Source: CAYJAD01 sp964370305 (GTDB taxonomy: Bacteria > Desulfobacterota > Desulfovibrionia > Desulfovibrionales > Desulfovibrionaceae). From it: a DNA stretch of 18,147 bases. Positions 1 through 7,216 of the stretch are shown in pieces; position 1 is the stretch's first letter; the number at the start of each line of letters is the position of its first letter. The notes below the pieces were generated by a model. That model was given only the letters and a program-made list of their open reading frames with translations. It had not been told where the DNA came from and did no database searches. The translations under genes and the position numbers were made by a program. The DNA lies in the NCBI GenBank assembly GCA_964370305.1, contig CAYJIU010000036.1, positions 1-18,147 of the forward strand, given 5' to 3'.

Positions 1-211
1 TATTCGTTTTTTGCAAAATGAAAGTATGTATCAAGAAGTATAACATGCAAAAAACCAAAACATTCAACATTAAATAATATTAGAGTAAATTGCTATACAC
101 AAATCAAAATACCTCTAATAAGAATCATTCATACAAGCGGGGGATCACGTGCCCTTGTCCTATCACTGAACACGCCTTGCCTTGCTTTGCAAAATACCTT
201 AAATAAAATGC

Positions 212-712
212 ATGTTAATAAGACGAAAAAACGCTGGCCCGCTCATTTCTGCCAATTGCTCAAATCCTTTTGTGCGCATGATTTTACTTATGGGCATTTT
301 CGCCATGACAGCATCGGCTTTTTGGTGGCATTTTGAAAGGCGCATGACGACCTTAATGCCAGCGGATGGTTCTTACGCCATTATGAATGAAGACAAACTC
401 TTACAAAAAGAAGATATCAAAAAGCTTGCTGGTTGGCGAGACGCTTTTTATGATGAACTAGGCATGAAGGTCATGATTATGGCAAGTGCAGGTGAGCTAG
501 CGGTACCAACACTTAATGGCCCTACACTTTTTGTAGGGGTGGGTCTTGCTCATAAGCAAGCAACCATTGTCTTTCCTCCTTTGGCCCGCAAGGCTTTGGG
601 AGAGGGGTTGCGCACAGCAACAGAGGAAGAACTTGCGCTTTGCTTAAAAAATAGCCCCCCCGGCCTTTGTTTGGATGTGGCCATGCAAAGGCTTTGGGAT
701 GGTTTTGAATAA
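212..712 (+). CDS. Small membrane-anchored hypothetical protein (possible remote TPM-like domain)
   Basis: This is a 166-residue protein I do not recognise by name. It has a basic N-terminus (RRK at 4-6), one hydrophobic segment at about residues 23-39, then a soluble part of about 125 residues that is probably outside the membrane. Residues about 50-130 read like the TPM/YgcG pattern (an acidic helix with a DAFYDELG stretch, a hydrophobic strand, then a GPTLFVGVGL strand), but this is a weak impression and I do not assign it. Two cysteines (CLKNSPPGLC) near the C-terminus could form a disulfide. The ATG at 212 lacks a clear Shine-Dalgarno. An internal ATG at 278, just before the hydrophobic segment, is a possible alternative start. 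The gene stands alone and points toward the convergent gene ending at 864. Confidence 0.6.
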   Translation: MLIRRKNAGPLISANCSNPFVRMILLMGIFAMTASAFWWHFERRMTTLMPADGSYAIMNEDKLLQKEDIKKLAGWRDAFYDELGMKVMIMASAGELAVPTLNGPTLFVGVGLAHKQATIVFPPLARKALGEGLRTATEEELALCLKNSPPGLCLDVAMQRLWDGFE

Positions 713-721
713 TATAATATT

Positions 722-861
722 TTAAGTTGACATCACTACTGTCAACTTAAGTAAAGGCACACTTGCTCCGGCACTTAACAGTGCAATAAAATTGCACTTA
801 TACCTACGCAGTGCTTGTCTACTATCGCAGCCAACGGTAGTAATTTCATCTGAAATTACTA
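722..861. repeat. Cluster of three perfect inverted repeats between convergent genes
   Basis: Three independent perfect inverted repeats sit in this convergent intergenic space. The first has 10-bp arms TTAAGTTGAC/GTCAACTTAA (722-731 and 741-750, 9-nt loop). The second has 8-bp arms AGTGCAAT/ATTGCACT (780-787 and 791-798, AAA loop); its left arm can instead pair with GCACT at 771-775. The third has 11-bp arms TAGTAATTTCA/TGAAATTACTA (838-848 and 851-861), directly after the stop codon of the minus-strand gene. None is followed by a proper T-run, so they are not textbook intrinsic terminators, although they lie where the two 3' ends meet. They may protect mRNA 3' ends or terminate weakly. Confidence 0.6.
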
Positions 862-863
862 TA

Positions 864-1388
864 TCAGCTTGACTTTGCAGACTGGTCTATGCAGGGATTT
901 ACGCTCATCTTTTTGCGTATTTTTGAAAAAATAATACGCAAAATAATATATGAAATCAAAAACACAAAAACATAGCCCACACCCTTTTCAGTAAAGGGTA
1001 TGGTATGTACAATAACACCTTCAAAGCGCAGCGAAAGCCAATTTAGGGCAAACGGAACTGGCAACAGTATGGCCATGCTAACGGAAGCCCTAGCAAAAAA
1101 ACTTTTGCCAAATTTTTCGTGAGCCATTTTGTTGGAGGCAAGATATGCCTCTTTATTGCCACTGTGCAAGGCTTTCATGCTTAAATCATGATAGTGCATG
1201 GTTTCATCGCTAAGCCCGCTATAATATTTTTTATGCATGGCCATAAATAAATAATGAATACCTTCACCTATGAGCGTACAATAAAGTGCTAAAATAATAC
1301 AACCAAGCCAAAGTCCGATAATAGCAGAGCTAGGCCAGCGAAATGGAGCTATTAAAAAGCTATCAAGTATGGGGAATAATTCTGTCAT
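864..1388 (-). CDS. Three-TM membrane protein resembling DUF106/EMC3 (Oxa1/YidC superfamily)
   Basis: This is a 174-residue integral membrane protein. Hydrophobic segments lie at about residues 20-45, 98-117 and 135-155. A polar, helix-prone stretch (about 50-95) with a glycine-asparagine turn (HSGNKEAY) links the first two. One hydrophobic segment, a charged helical hairpin, then two more segments, with proline-rich LLPVPFALNWL at the second, is the arrangement of the DUF106/EMC3/TMCO1 membrane-insertase family. That assignment is an inference from topology and pattern only. The C-terminus is basic (KIRKK). The start at 1388 has no Shine-Dalgarno: an in-frame stop lies at 1440-1442 and no alternative start lies between. 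The terminator of the upstream TSUP gene ends only 9 nt before this ATG. Confidence 0.75.
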   Translation of the reverse strand: MTELFPILDSFLIAPFRWPSSAIIGLWLGCIILALYCTLIGEGIHYLFMAMHKKYYSGLSDETMHYHDLSMKALHSGNKEAYLASNKMAHEKFGKSFFARASVSMAILLPVPFALNWLSLRFEGVIVHTIPFTEKGVGYVFVFLISYIILRIIFSKIRKKMSVNPCIDQSAKSS

Positions 1389-1397
1389 GAAATGTAA

Positions 1398-1437
1398 AAA
1401 ATATGGTGAGGCTTTATGAAAAACCTCACCATATTTT
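1398..1437 (-). terminator. Intrinsic terminator after the DUF169-TSUP operon
   Basis: Perfect 14-bp arms (1398-1411 and 1424-1437, AAAATATGGTGAGG and its complement) enclose a 12-nt loop. Read on the minus strand, a run of six T follows (complement of 1396-1401, partly within the arm). It lies 13 nt after the TSUP stop codon and just before the start of the next minus-strand gene, so it either isolates that gene or acts as an attenuator for it. Confidence 0.85.
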
Positions 1438-1450
1438 AATTAGTTATATT

Positions 1451-2665
1451 TTACCACAAGCTAGTATTGAAGAAGCCACGCAAGACGTAGTTAATACCCA
1501 CTAAGAAGGCAAGCACAATAAAGATGCGCTTTAACCATACGTCAGATAGGTATTTTGCAGTCATGGGGCCAATCCAAGAGCCTACCACAATACCACCAAG
1601 TTCAACGCCAATGAGTGTCCAGTACACAGGGGTACCGCCAAACATGAAGGTGGTGATGGATGTTACCATACCAATAAGCACAGCAAAGGCTGATGTGCCA
1701 GCGGCAAGGTACATGGGTAGCTGTGAGATACTAGTTAGGAAAGGCACTAACAAGAATCCACCGCCAACACCGAGGAATGATGCCACAGAGGCAATAAGAA
1801 AACCACCGGCTACGGGTAGCAACGTTGTAAATGAAAACTCCACACCGCAGAAAGTAAAGACTACTTTTGCAGGAGTGATGCTTACTATTTGTACACGGGT
1901 TTGCACGCCACTTTCAGCATGACCTTTTGAAGCTTCTTCAAAGGCTTTGGCTGCGGCTGCGGCAAGTTTTTTCTTAGCTTTGGCAGCTGGGGTTGTTTCA
2001 TAGAAAAGATAACAACCAAGAGCTAGCACAAATAAACCAAAATACCCAATGTAATCACGAAAATCGATTTTACCTTGAGTTAGGATTGGTACAAGGATGG
2101 AGCCAGCAAGCGAACCTGCGCCAAGGGCGATACCAAGAGGTAATACCAAGCGTCCAAGGCTATATTGCTTGAAGGATGAAATTAAGGCCGAACAACCAAC
2201 AAGCCATTGGTTTGATACGCGAATGGAGTCAGTAATTCCCTTGTTAAGCGGGGTGCCCTTTCCAAAGGATTGGGCGTAATCACCAAGGCCAAAAACGCTA
2301 ATGTGACCAACGGAGGCCATAATACCACCAAAGGCACCTACGGTTGAGAAAATCCAACCTACCCAAACGGCCCACAAAAAGCCCATCACTGGGGATATTT
2401 GTGGTGCACCAGGGATGCCTAAAAAGCCTTTTTCTGCTGTGGGATTGATTTTGCCTTCCACAACGGCTAGGGCTATGGCTTCGTCAAGGGTTAGTTTTTC
2501 ACCACTGGTAGTTTTGGATACTGCTGAGGCTGTGGTTTTTGCTCCTTCCACTACTTTTTCAACGGCAGATTTCTCCGCCTCAGCAGCTACACTTGTATTG
2601 CTCACAAGTAAATTTGCTGAGAGTAGAGCAAAGCAAGCGAAGAAAATTAAAAATAACTTTTTCAT
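1451..2665 (-). CDS. TauE/SafE (TSUP) family anion permease with long N-terminal extension
   Basis: This 404-residue protein belongs to the TSUP family, whose members move sulfite, sulfonates or other sulfur-containing anions across the inner membrane. It starts with a signal-like hydrophobic stretch (about 4-27, ending VAAEAE) and a polar region to about residue 90. The membrane core has two halves, each with the family's glycine-rich motif: VGAFGGIMAS near 112-118 and FLGVGGGFLLVPF near 298-310. A charged alanine/lysine-rich loop (about 225-262) separates them. At about 400 residues it exceeds the usual 250-residue TSUP protein because of the N-terminal part and the central loop. A Shine-Dalgarno (AAGGAA) overlaps the stop of the DUF169 gene, implying one transcript. 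The substrate cannot be read from sequence; a sulfur oxyanion is the family-based guess. Confidence 0.9.
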   Translation of the reverse strand: MKKLFLIFFACFALLSANLLVSNTSVAAEAEKSAVEKVVEGAKTTASAVSKTTSGEKLTLDEAIALAVVEGKINPTAEKGFLGIPGAPQISPVMGFLWAVWVGWIFSTVGAFGGIMASVGHISVFGLGDYAQSFGKGTPLNKGITDSIRVSNQWLVGCSALISSFKQYSLGRLVLPLGIALGAGSLAGSILVPILTQGKIDFRDYIGYFGLFVLALGCYLFYETTPAAKAKKKLAAAAAKAFEEASKGHAESGVQTRVQIVSITPAKVVFTFCGVEFSFTTLLPVAGGFLIASVASFLGVGGGFLLVPFLTSISQLPMYLAAGTSAFAVLIGMVTSITTFMFGGTPVYWTLIGVELGGIVVGSWIGPMTAKYLSDVWLKRIFIVLAFLVGINYVLRGFFNTSLW

Positions 2666-2674
2666 GCTAGTTCC

Positions 2675-3490
2675 TTACTTGTTTTCACAGCTTGCGCAAG
2701 GGTCGCCGCTGCCCTTTTTGAAGATAATGAGAGGACAGTTCTTACAGATGTCAGAACCTGGGAATGCATCGCCAGGACGGGTAATGGATGCGGAACCATT
2801 ATTGGCGTCCATGCGGCTCTTCATGCGTTGAACCATAGCTTGTAACTTGGTGCCGGGGATGAATACGTTAACTTCGCCACGTTCAGTCTTACCAGCATTA
2901 TAGGAGCCTGAACAGGCAGGACACATATTAAATATATCTTCCTTATAACAGAACACCGCACCACCGCAAGCAGAGGAGTTCATGGTTACACATGGGCGCA
3001 AGGGATGTTCATTATTACCAGAAGCATAATCACCTGCAAGGTGATATGACTGCATATTATCACAGTAAAAATGTACCAAGTCCGGAGTTGTTTTGGCTTT
3101 GCCAAGCGGGCCAACGGCAATGGCTTTCATAAATCCCATATCTAGGCGTGGCTTTGAATGTACAAAACGTCCAGCTTGATCAAGGTCAACACAGTATTTG
3201 CTGTGAGACTTAATTTCTGCGTCATCAATTTCTTTCCAACCAAAGCTTACGTGGGCATTGGAACAGCCCAAGTCTTTAGGGAAGGCCAGCACGTTTTGGT
3301 TTTGCATGCGAGCTGCAATTTCCCACTGACAAAAGGTCATGGGCTTAATGGCTTCAATGTAATCATTTTCTGCCGCATACTTTTTTACGTCTTCTTCTGT
3401 ACGCAAAAAGTGTACAGCTATAGGATGATGATAAAGACGTAGACCTTCCATTAAAAGTTGTTCCATTTGAGAATTGCTTAAATCTGACAT
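2675..3490 (-). CDS. DUF169 family protein
   Basis: This 271-residue soluble protein matches the DUF169 pattern: an N-terminal segment with LYHHPIAVHF (about 19-28), a PMTFCQWE motif near 51-58, a glycine/cysteine-rich middle (SSACGGAVFCYKE near 173-185, then MCPACSGSYNAGKT) and a C-terminal cysteine cluster (CKNCPLIIFK near 250-259 and CASC at the end). At least ten cysteines, several as CxxC, suggest a metal or iron-sulfur site; this is inference, and the family has no settled reaction. The start is supported by a strong GGAGG five nt before the ATG. It is the first gene of a two-gene operon with the TSUP permease, so it may act on, sense or deliver that transporter's substrate. Confidence 0.9.
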   Translation of the reverse strand: MSDLSNSQMEQLLMEGLRLYHHPIAVHFLRTEEDVKKYAAENDYIEAIKPMTFCQWEIAARMQNQNVLAFPKDLGCSNAHVSFGWKEIDDAEIKSHSKYCVDLDQAGRFVHSKPRLDMGFMKAIAVGPLGKAKTTPDLVHFYCDNMQSYHLAGDYASGNNEHPLRPCVTMNSSACGGAVFCYKEDIFNMCPACSGSYNAGKTERGEVNVFIPGTKLQAMVQRMKSRMDANNGSASITRPGDAFPGSDICKNCPLIIFKKGSGDPCASCENK

Positions 3491-3519
3491 TTTTTCCTCC
3501 TAAATAAAGTTTCATCGTC

Positions 3520-3548
3520 ATAATACGCTAGTGGCAAACTTTGTGCAA
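3520..3548 (-). promoter_or_regulatory. Sigma-70-like promoter of the DUF169-TSUP operon
   Basis: On the minus strand a TTGCAC -35 (3543-3548) is followed by exactly 17 nt and a TATTAT -10 (3520-3525, one mismatch to consensus). An A/T-rich stretch lies just upstream. The start codon follows about 30 nt after the -10, with GGAGG in between. Confidence 0.55.
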
Positions 3549-3737
3549 TAAAAATTATCATTCTGTCATATTTTTTTTATCAATTATTTTAGCTCATTTC
3601 GTCCAAACGCATGTGAAATAAAGAACAATCCACCCAAGGCCCATAGTTGTATTGTGAAAAAAATTTTATCATTATATAGTCGATTGAAATGAAGAGAGTA
3701 CCCTTCTTTGTACTGACCTTTTACCCATGGATAATAT

Positions 3738-4868
3738 ATGAATGCAAACATAGAGTATAAGACTTTTATCTGGCTTCTTATTTTGGTGACTGTCGCTTTT
3801 ATTGTTTTGATGTTTCCTTTTTTGGGGATTATTTTTTGGTCAATAGCCATTAGTATTGTTTTTGCAAGTATGCAAGATTACTTCGTAAAAATTACAAATC
3901 GCCCTAACGTTGCGGCACTTATGACCTTGCTTATAACCATATTTATTGTGGTACTTCCATTTCTTTTTGTAGCGAGCACGTTTTTGGAGCAAGCCTTAGC
4001 CCTCTATCAAGGGCTTAGTAGCGGAAAAATTGATGTAAATGCATATTTTGAAAGTGTTAAAAACTCATTTCCCATAATTCAAGAATATATGGCCAAGGCT
4101 AATATTGATACCGCATGGTTGCAAAGCAAGCTTACTGAACTAATAATTTTTGCAAGTAAATTTATTGGCCAGCGCGCTGTGGCTATTGGGGCAGAAACCG
4201 TCAATATTATCATGCAATTAGGTATTTTGCTCTATTTAACATTTTTTACTTTGCGTGATAAACAATACATCATTAATTTATTGCATAAAGCCTTGCCCCT
4301 TGGCGACCAACGCGAAGCCATACTCTTTGAAAAGATTGCCGAAGTGACCAAAGCAACCATTAATGGCAGTCTTGTGGTGGCCATAGTGCAAGGTACCTTG
4401 GGTGGGCTTATTTTCTGGTTTTTGGATGTGCAGGCTCCCATCCTTTGGGGTGGTGTGATGACTTTATTGTCCCTTGTGCCTATGATTGGGGCTGGCCTTG
4501 TGTGGGGGCCTGTTGCCATATATTTCTTTGCCACTGGTGATGTGCAATCTGGTGTTATTTTAGTAGCTTTTGGAGTGGGGGTTATTGGGCTTGTGGATAA
4601 TGTGTTACGCCCACTTCTTGTGGGGCGTGATACAAGGCTGCCTGATTACTTAGTTCTTTTATCAACCCTTGGAGGCTTTGCCTTGCTTGGCATGAATGGC
4701 TTTGTCATCGGGCCTTTGTTGGCAGTATTATTCATAACCTGCTGGGATATTTTCATGCGTGAATATAATTTGGAAGAAGATAGAGAACTTGGCTACGCCG
4801 AAGAAACCACCGTAGTCTTAGTGAAAAATGAGACTAATGTACAAGTAAATATTAACGAAGATAGCTAG
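3738..4868 (+). CDS. AI-2E family transporter (PerM/YdiK-like permease)
   Basis: This 376-residue polytopic protein has the layout of the AI-2E exporter family: two closely spaced N-terminal helices (about 8-50, with FPFLGIIFWSIAISIVFA), a third helix near 60-82, a soluble stretch (about 83-150) and five more C-terminal helices. The family signatures VDNVLRPLLVG (about 291-301) and GGFALLGMNGFVIGPLLAVL (about 312-331) are clear. Members have been linked to export of autoinducer-2, sodium or other solutes, so the name is not proof of quorum-signal transport. The ATG at 3738 lacks a strong Shine-Dalgarno. The ABC-F gene begins 5 nt after the stop, so the pair is probably co-transcribed. Confidence 0.9.
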   Translation: MNANIEYKTFIWLLILVTVAFIVLMFPFLGIIFWSIAISIVFASMQDYFVKITNRPNVAALMTLLITIFIVVLPFLFVASTFLEQALALYQGLSSGKIDVNAYFESVKNSFPIIQEYMAKANIDTAWLQSKLTELIIFASKFIGQRAVAIGAETVNIIMQLGILLYLTFFTLRDKQYIINLLHKALPLGDQREAILFEKIAEVTKATINGSLVVAIVQGTLGGLIFWFLDVQAPILWGGVMTLLSLVPMIGAGLVWGPVAIYFFATGDVQSGVILVAFGVGVIGLVDNVLRPLLVGRDTRLPDYLVLLSTLGGFALLGMNGFVIGPLLAVLFITCWDIFMREYNLEEDRELGYAEETTVVLVKNETNVQVNINEDS

Positions 4869-4873
4869 AAAAG

Positions 4874-6847
4874 ATGAAAATAACTCTTCAAGATATTTCC
4901 AAGCACTATGGTGCCCGCACCATATTAGATGGATTTTCCTTGGACATTGAGTCCGGCACAAGGCTTTGTGTTTGTGGTCCCAATGGTACGGGAAAATCAA
5001 CTTTTTTGCGTATTTTGGCTGGCTTTGAATCCACAGACGGTGGGCAGGTAATCTTACCTAAAAATTGCCGTTTAGGCTATGTGGAGCAAGAGCTTGACCC
5101 TGCAACCTTGCAAAAAAATTTGCTTGATTATGTACAAGAAGCCTTGCCCGATTGGCAGGAGTTTTGGCTTGATTGGGAAATAGCTCTTGCAAAAAAAGAT
5201 GATGCAAGCCTTAAAAAACTCATGATAAGGCAACATGAGCTTGAAATGCTTTATGGCTATAATCCTGAAAATCGCGCTAAAACAGTGCTTTCTGGATTAG
5301 GTTTTTCTGAGCGTAAATGGCAAATGAGTTTAGAGCAACTCTCCGGTGGCTGGCGGGAGCGCGCAAAGCTTGCAAGGGTTTTAACTGCCGGTGCGGATGT
5401 TTTGCTTTTGGATGAACCAACTAACCATTTAGATATTGAAGCCGTAGAGTGGTTAGAGAGCTTTTTGTTAGCATTCAAAGGCGTTTTGGTGTTTGTAGCT
5501 CACGACCGCATTTTTATGGATAATGTGGGGACGCATGTGCTATATTTTGGCATGTCTAAACCATTTTTTCGCAAAACAAATTTTACTCAATTTTTGGCTT
5601 TGCAAGAAGAGTTGGAGGTTCAACGAGAGCGCGAAGCCAAGGCTTTACAAGATGAAATATCACGTAAAATGGCCTTTGTGGAGCGTTTTAGGGCAAAGGC
5701 AAGTAAGGCGCGCCAAGCTGGTTCAAAACAAAAGATGGCAAAAAAGCTGGAAAAAGAGCTTGAAAACCATCAACCAGAGCAAAAAAGGCGCAATTTATCA
5801 TTTAGCTGGCCAGAGCCCATCCGCACTGAAAAAATTGTTCTCAGTGCCGTGGATGTGGATTTTGCCTTCGCAGGTGATGGCAAAAGGCTTTGGCCACCAC
5901 TTTCCTTTACTCTCTATCGAGGGCAGCGCATAGCCTTGGTTGGGCCTAATGGATGCGGAAAATCCACATTATTAAAAATACTTGCAGGTAAATTAGAAAA
6001 AAATAGCGGCTCTGTTAGCACGGGATCTTTGGTGCGCTTGGGCTATTTTAGTCAGCATCAGTTGGAGATGCTACGTAGCGGGGGCACTGTACTTGGTGAA
6101 ATCCGTCGTTTGTCTGACCCTCGCACGACGGAAGAAGAACTCATGAGTGTATTGGGGCTTTTTTTGCTTGGGCAACAATATTTTGAGCGTAAGGTGGAAA
6201 GCCTATCCGGTGGGGAAAAAAGCCGTTTAATGTTAGCAGCACTTTTTTTGGCCCGCTGTAACCTTTTAATATTGGATGAGCCTACCAACCACTTGGATTT
6301 AGAAAGCCGTGAAGCCCTAATTACTGCCCTAGAAGCCTTTGAGGGCACAGTGCTTTTAGTCGCCCATGATCGCTGGCTTTTATCAGCATTTGCCGAAGAG
6401 GCTTGGGCCATTGCTGATACTGGCATAACTGTATATGAAGATGGTTTTGCGCAATACGACATGGCAAGGCGTGAGAATTTGCTTAAAAAAGATATGGCAG
6501 ATGAAGTGGGGGCTACGTCAACAAGTATTAGCCTTTCGCGTGAAGAGTTAAAAAAGCTAAAACGCGAGCAGGCAGAACAGCGTAATACTTTATATAAAGA
6601 GATAAAACCATTACAAAATAAATACGCTAGCCTTGAGGCTGAATTGGAGGCCAATATTGCAACCATGAGTGAGGTAGAAGCTAGTCTTGCTGATCCAGAG
6701 ACATATGCCGATGGCTCCAAAGCCACTCCACTATTAAAACAATTTAGCGAACTGCAAGATATAACAGAAAAACTTATGGAACAAATGACTGAGCTTGAGG
6801 AGCGTTTGAACTCACTTGAGCAAAGGCGCAAGGCCTTGGAGGCATGA
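4874..6847 (+). CDS. ABC-F family ATPase (ribosome-associated, YheS/Uup-like)
   Basis: This 657-residue protein has two ABC domains in one chain and no membrane segment, the hallmark of ABC-F translation factors, which bind the ribosomal E site. The first domain has Walker A GPNGTGKST (35-43), signature LSGGW (156-160) and DEPTNHLD (180-187). The second has GPNGCGKST (357-365), LSGGE (444-448) and DEPTNHLD (468-475). The linker between them is strongly basic (RAKASKARQAGSKQKMAKK), as expected for the tRNA-contacting arm. A coiled coil of about 100 residues closes the protein (about 550-655). SGGW in the first domain and the coiled-coil tail favour the YheS or Uup subgroup over EttA, but the subgroup is not certain. 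GAAAAG just before the ATG is a modest Shine-Dalgarno. Confidence 0.95.
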   Translation: MKITLQDISKHYGARTILDGFSLDIESGTRLCVCGPNGTGKSTFLRILAGFESTDGGQVILPKNCRLGYVEQELDPATLQKNLLDYVQEALPDWQEFWLDWEIALAKKDDASLKKLMIRQHELEMLYGYNPENRAKTVLSGLGFSERKWQMSLEQLSGGWRERAKLARVLTAGADVLLLDEPTNHLDIEAVEWLESFLLAFKGVLVFVAHDRIFMDNVGTHVLYFGMSKPFFRKTNFTQFLALQEELEVQREREAKALQDEISRKMAFVERFRAKASKARQAGSKQKMAKKLEKELENHQPEQKRRNLSFSWPEPIRTEKIVLSAVDVDFAFAGDGKRLWPPLSFTLYRGQRIALVGPNGCGKSTLLKILAGKLEKNSGSVSTGSLVRLGYFSQHQLEMLRSGGTVLGEIRRLSDPRTTEEELMSVLGLFLLGQQYFERKVESLSGGEKSRLMLAALFLARCNLLILDEPTNHLDLESREALITALEAFEGTVLLVAHDRWLLSAFAEEAWAIADTGITVYEDGFAQYDMARRENLLKKDMADEVGATSTSISLSREELKKLKREQAEQRNTLYKEIKPLQNKYASLEAELEANIATMSEVEASLADPETYADGSKATPLLKQFSELQDITEKLMEQMTELEERLNSLEQRRKALEA

Positions 6848-6982
6848 TAAAAAATGCCCTAAAATAAAGCAGAGGCTAGTCTTACATTCAATTTTAGCTA
6901 CACGCCATTCTAATTGTTTGAATGATTTCTACGGATTATGGGCCTGTGCAATTATTTTTTGAAGTTATTTCTGTGCTTGCAT

Positions 6983-7012
6983 AGTAGATTTTCGTTTTTT
7001 TGAAAATCTACT
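6983..7012. repeat. Perfect 11-bp inverted repeat with T-rich loop
   Basis: The arms AGTAGATTTTC (6983-6993) and GAAAATCTACT (7002-7012) are exact complements around the loop GTTTTTTT. An outer TGC/GCA pair (6978-6980 and 7016-7018) can extend the stem across a small internal loop. No T-run follows on either strand, so it is a poor terminator candidate although it lies about 135 nt after the ABC-F gene. Confidence 0.55.
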
Positions 7013-7039
7013 TGTGCAGGACAAAAGGCACAAAAGTAG

Positions 7040-7061
7040 CACGTAGGGCCGCAAGGCCGTG
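7040..7061 (+). other. GC-rich mini-hairpin with GCAA tetraloop
   Basis: GGCC (7047-7050), GCAA (7051-7054) and GGCC (7055-7058) form a four-pair all-GC stem closed by a GNRA-type loop. An outer CAC/GTG (7040-7042 and 7059-7061) can pair across a four-base bulge. It stands out in very A/T-rich DNA and lies 27 nt after the 11-bp hairpin, so the two may belong to one RNA. Confidence 0.35.
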
Positions 7062-7110
7062 TAAAATACAAAAGCTTACATATTACCATAATAATTAAAA
7101 TAATAAACAA

Positions 7111-7184
7111 ATTCTAAATTAGAATAACGTGTTTTAGCTAAAATACAAGAACTATGCAGTATACTTTTTGCTCAAGAAAGTATA
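7111..7184 (+). promoter_or_regulatory. Candidate operator palindromes upstream of hemerythrin
   Basis: Three symmetric sites lie in 75 nt: ATTCTA-AAT-TAGAAT (7111-7125), TTTTAGCTAAAA (7132-7143) and TATACTTT-9 nt-AAAGTATA (7160-7167 and 7177-7184). The last would lie in the 5' UTR or near the transcription start. The first has the size and symmetry of a metal- or redox-regulator box but does not match the Fur or PerR consensus I know. A clear -35/-10 pair was not found. Operator function is inferred from symmetry and position. Confidence 0.35.
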
Positions 7185-7216
7185 AACCTTCCTTATTGTA
7201 AACATGCGGAGGCAAT

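Larger units (their letters stand above)
6848..7216. other. 369-nt intergenic region without a gene
   Basis: No supported ORF. From left to right it holds a small hairpin overlapping the ABC-F stop (GGCAT/ATGCC, 6841-6858), a strong 11-bp hairpin (6983-7012), a GC-rich mini-hairpin with a GCAA tetraloop (7047-7058), then an A/T-rich stretch with three short palindromes leading into the hemerythrin gene. The central 100 nt could be a structured RNA or a degraded element; I cannot name it. Confidence 0.5.

Noticed and set aside
1..211. Promoter or truncated gene at the left edge
   Set aside because: No frame of coding character and no convincing -35/-10 pair; only a GGG...CCC hairpin around CACGTG (139-153) and a short CTTGC repetition near 175-190.
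1524..1922. 132-codon plus-strand frame opposite the TSUP gene
   Set aside because: Antisense shadow of a clear membrane-protein gene, without start signals.
2415..2831. 138-codon plus-strand frame across the TSUP/DUF169 junction
   Set aside because: It lies opposite two well-supported genes, including their shared Shine-Dalgarno, and has low-complexity composition.
3584..3850. 88-codon minus-strand frame between the DUF169 and AI-2E genes
   Set aside because: It overlaps the start of the AI-2E permease gene, has no ribosome site, and its composition looks random.
6058..6831. 257-codon open frame on the minus strand within the ABC-F gene
   Set aside because: It is serine-rich, antisense to a clear ABC-F gene with intact motifs, and has no ribosome site or family pattern.
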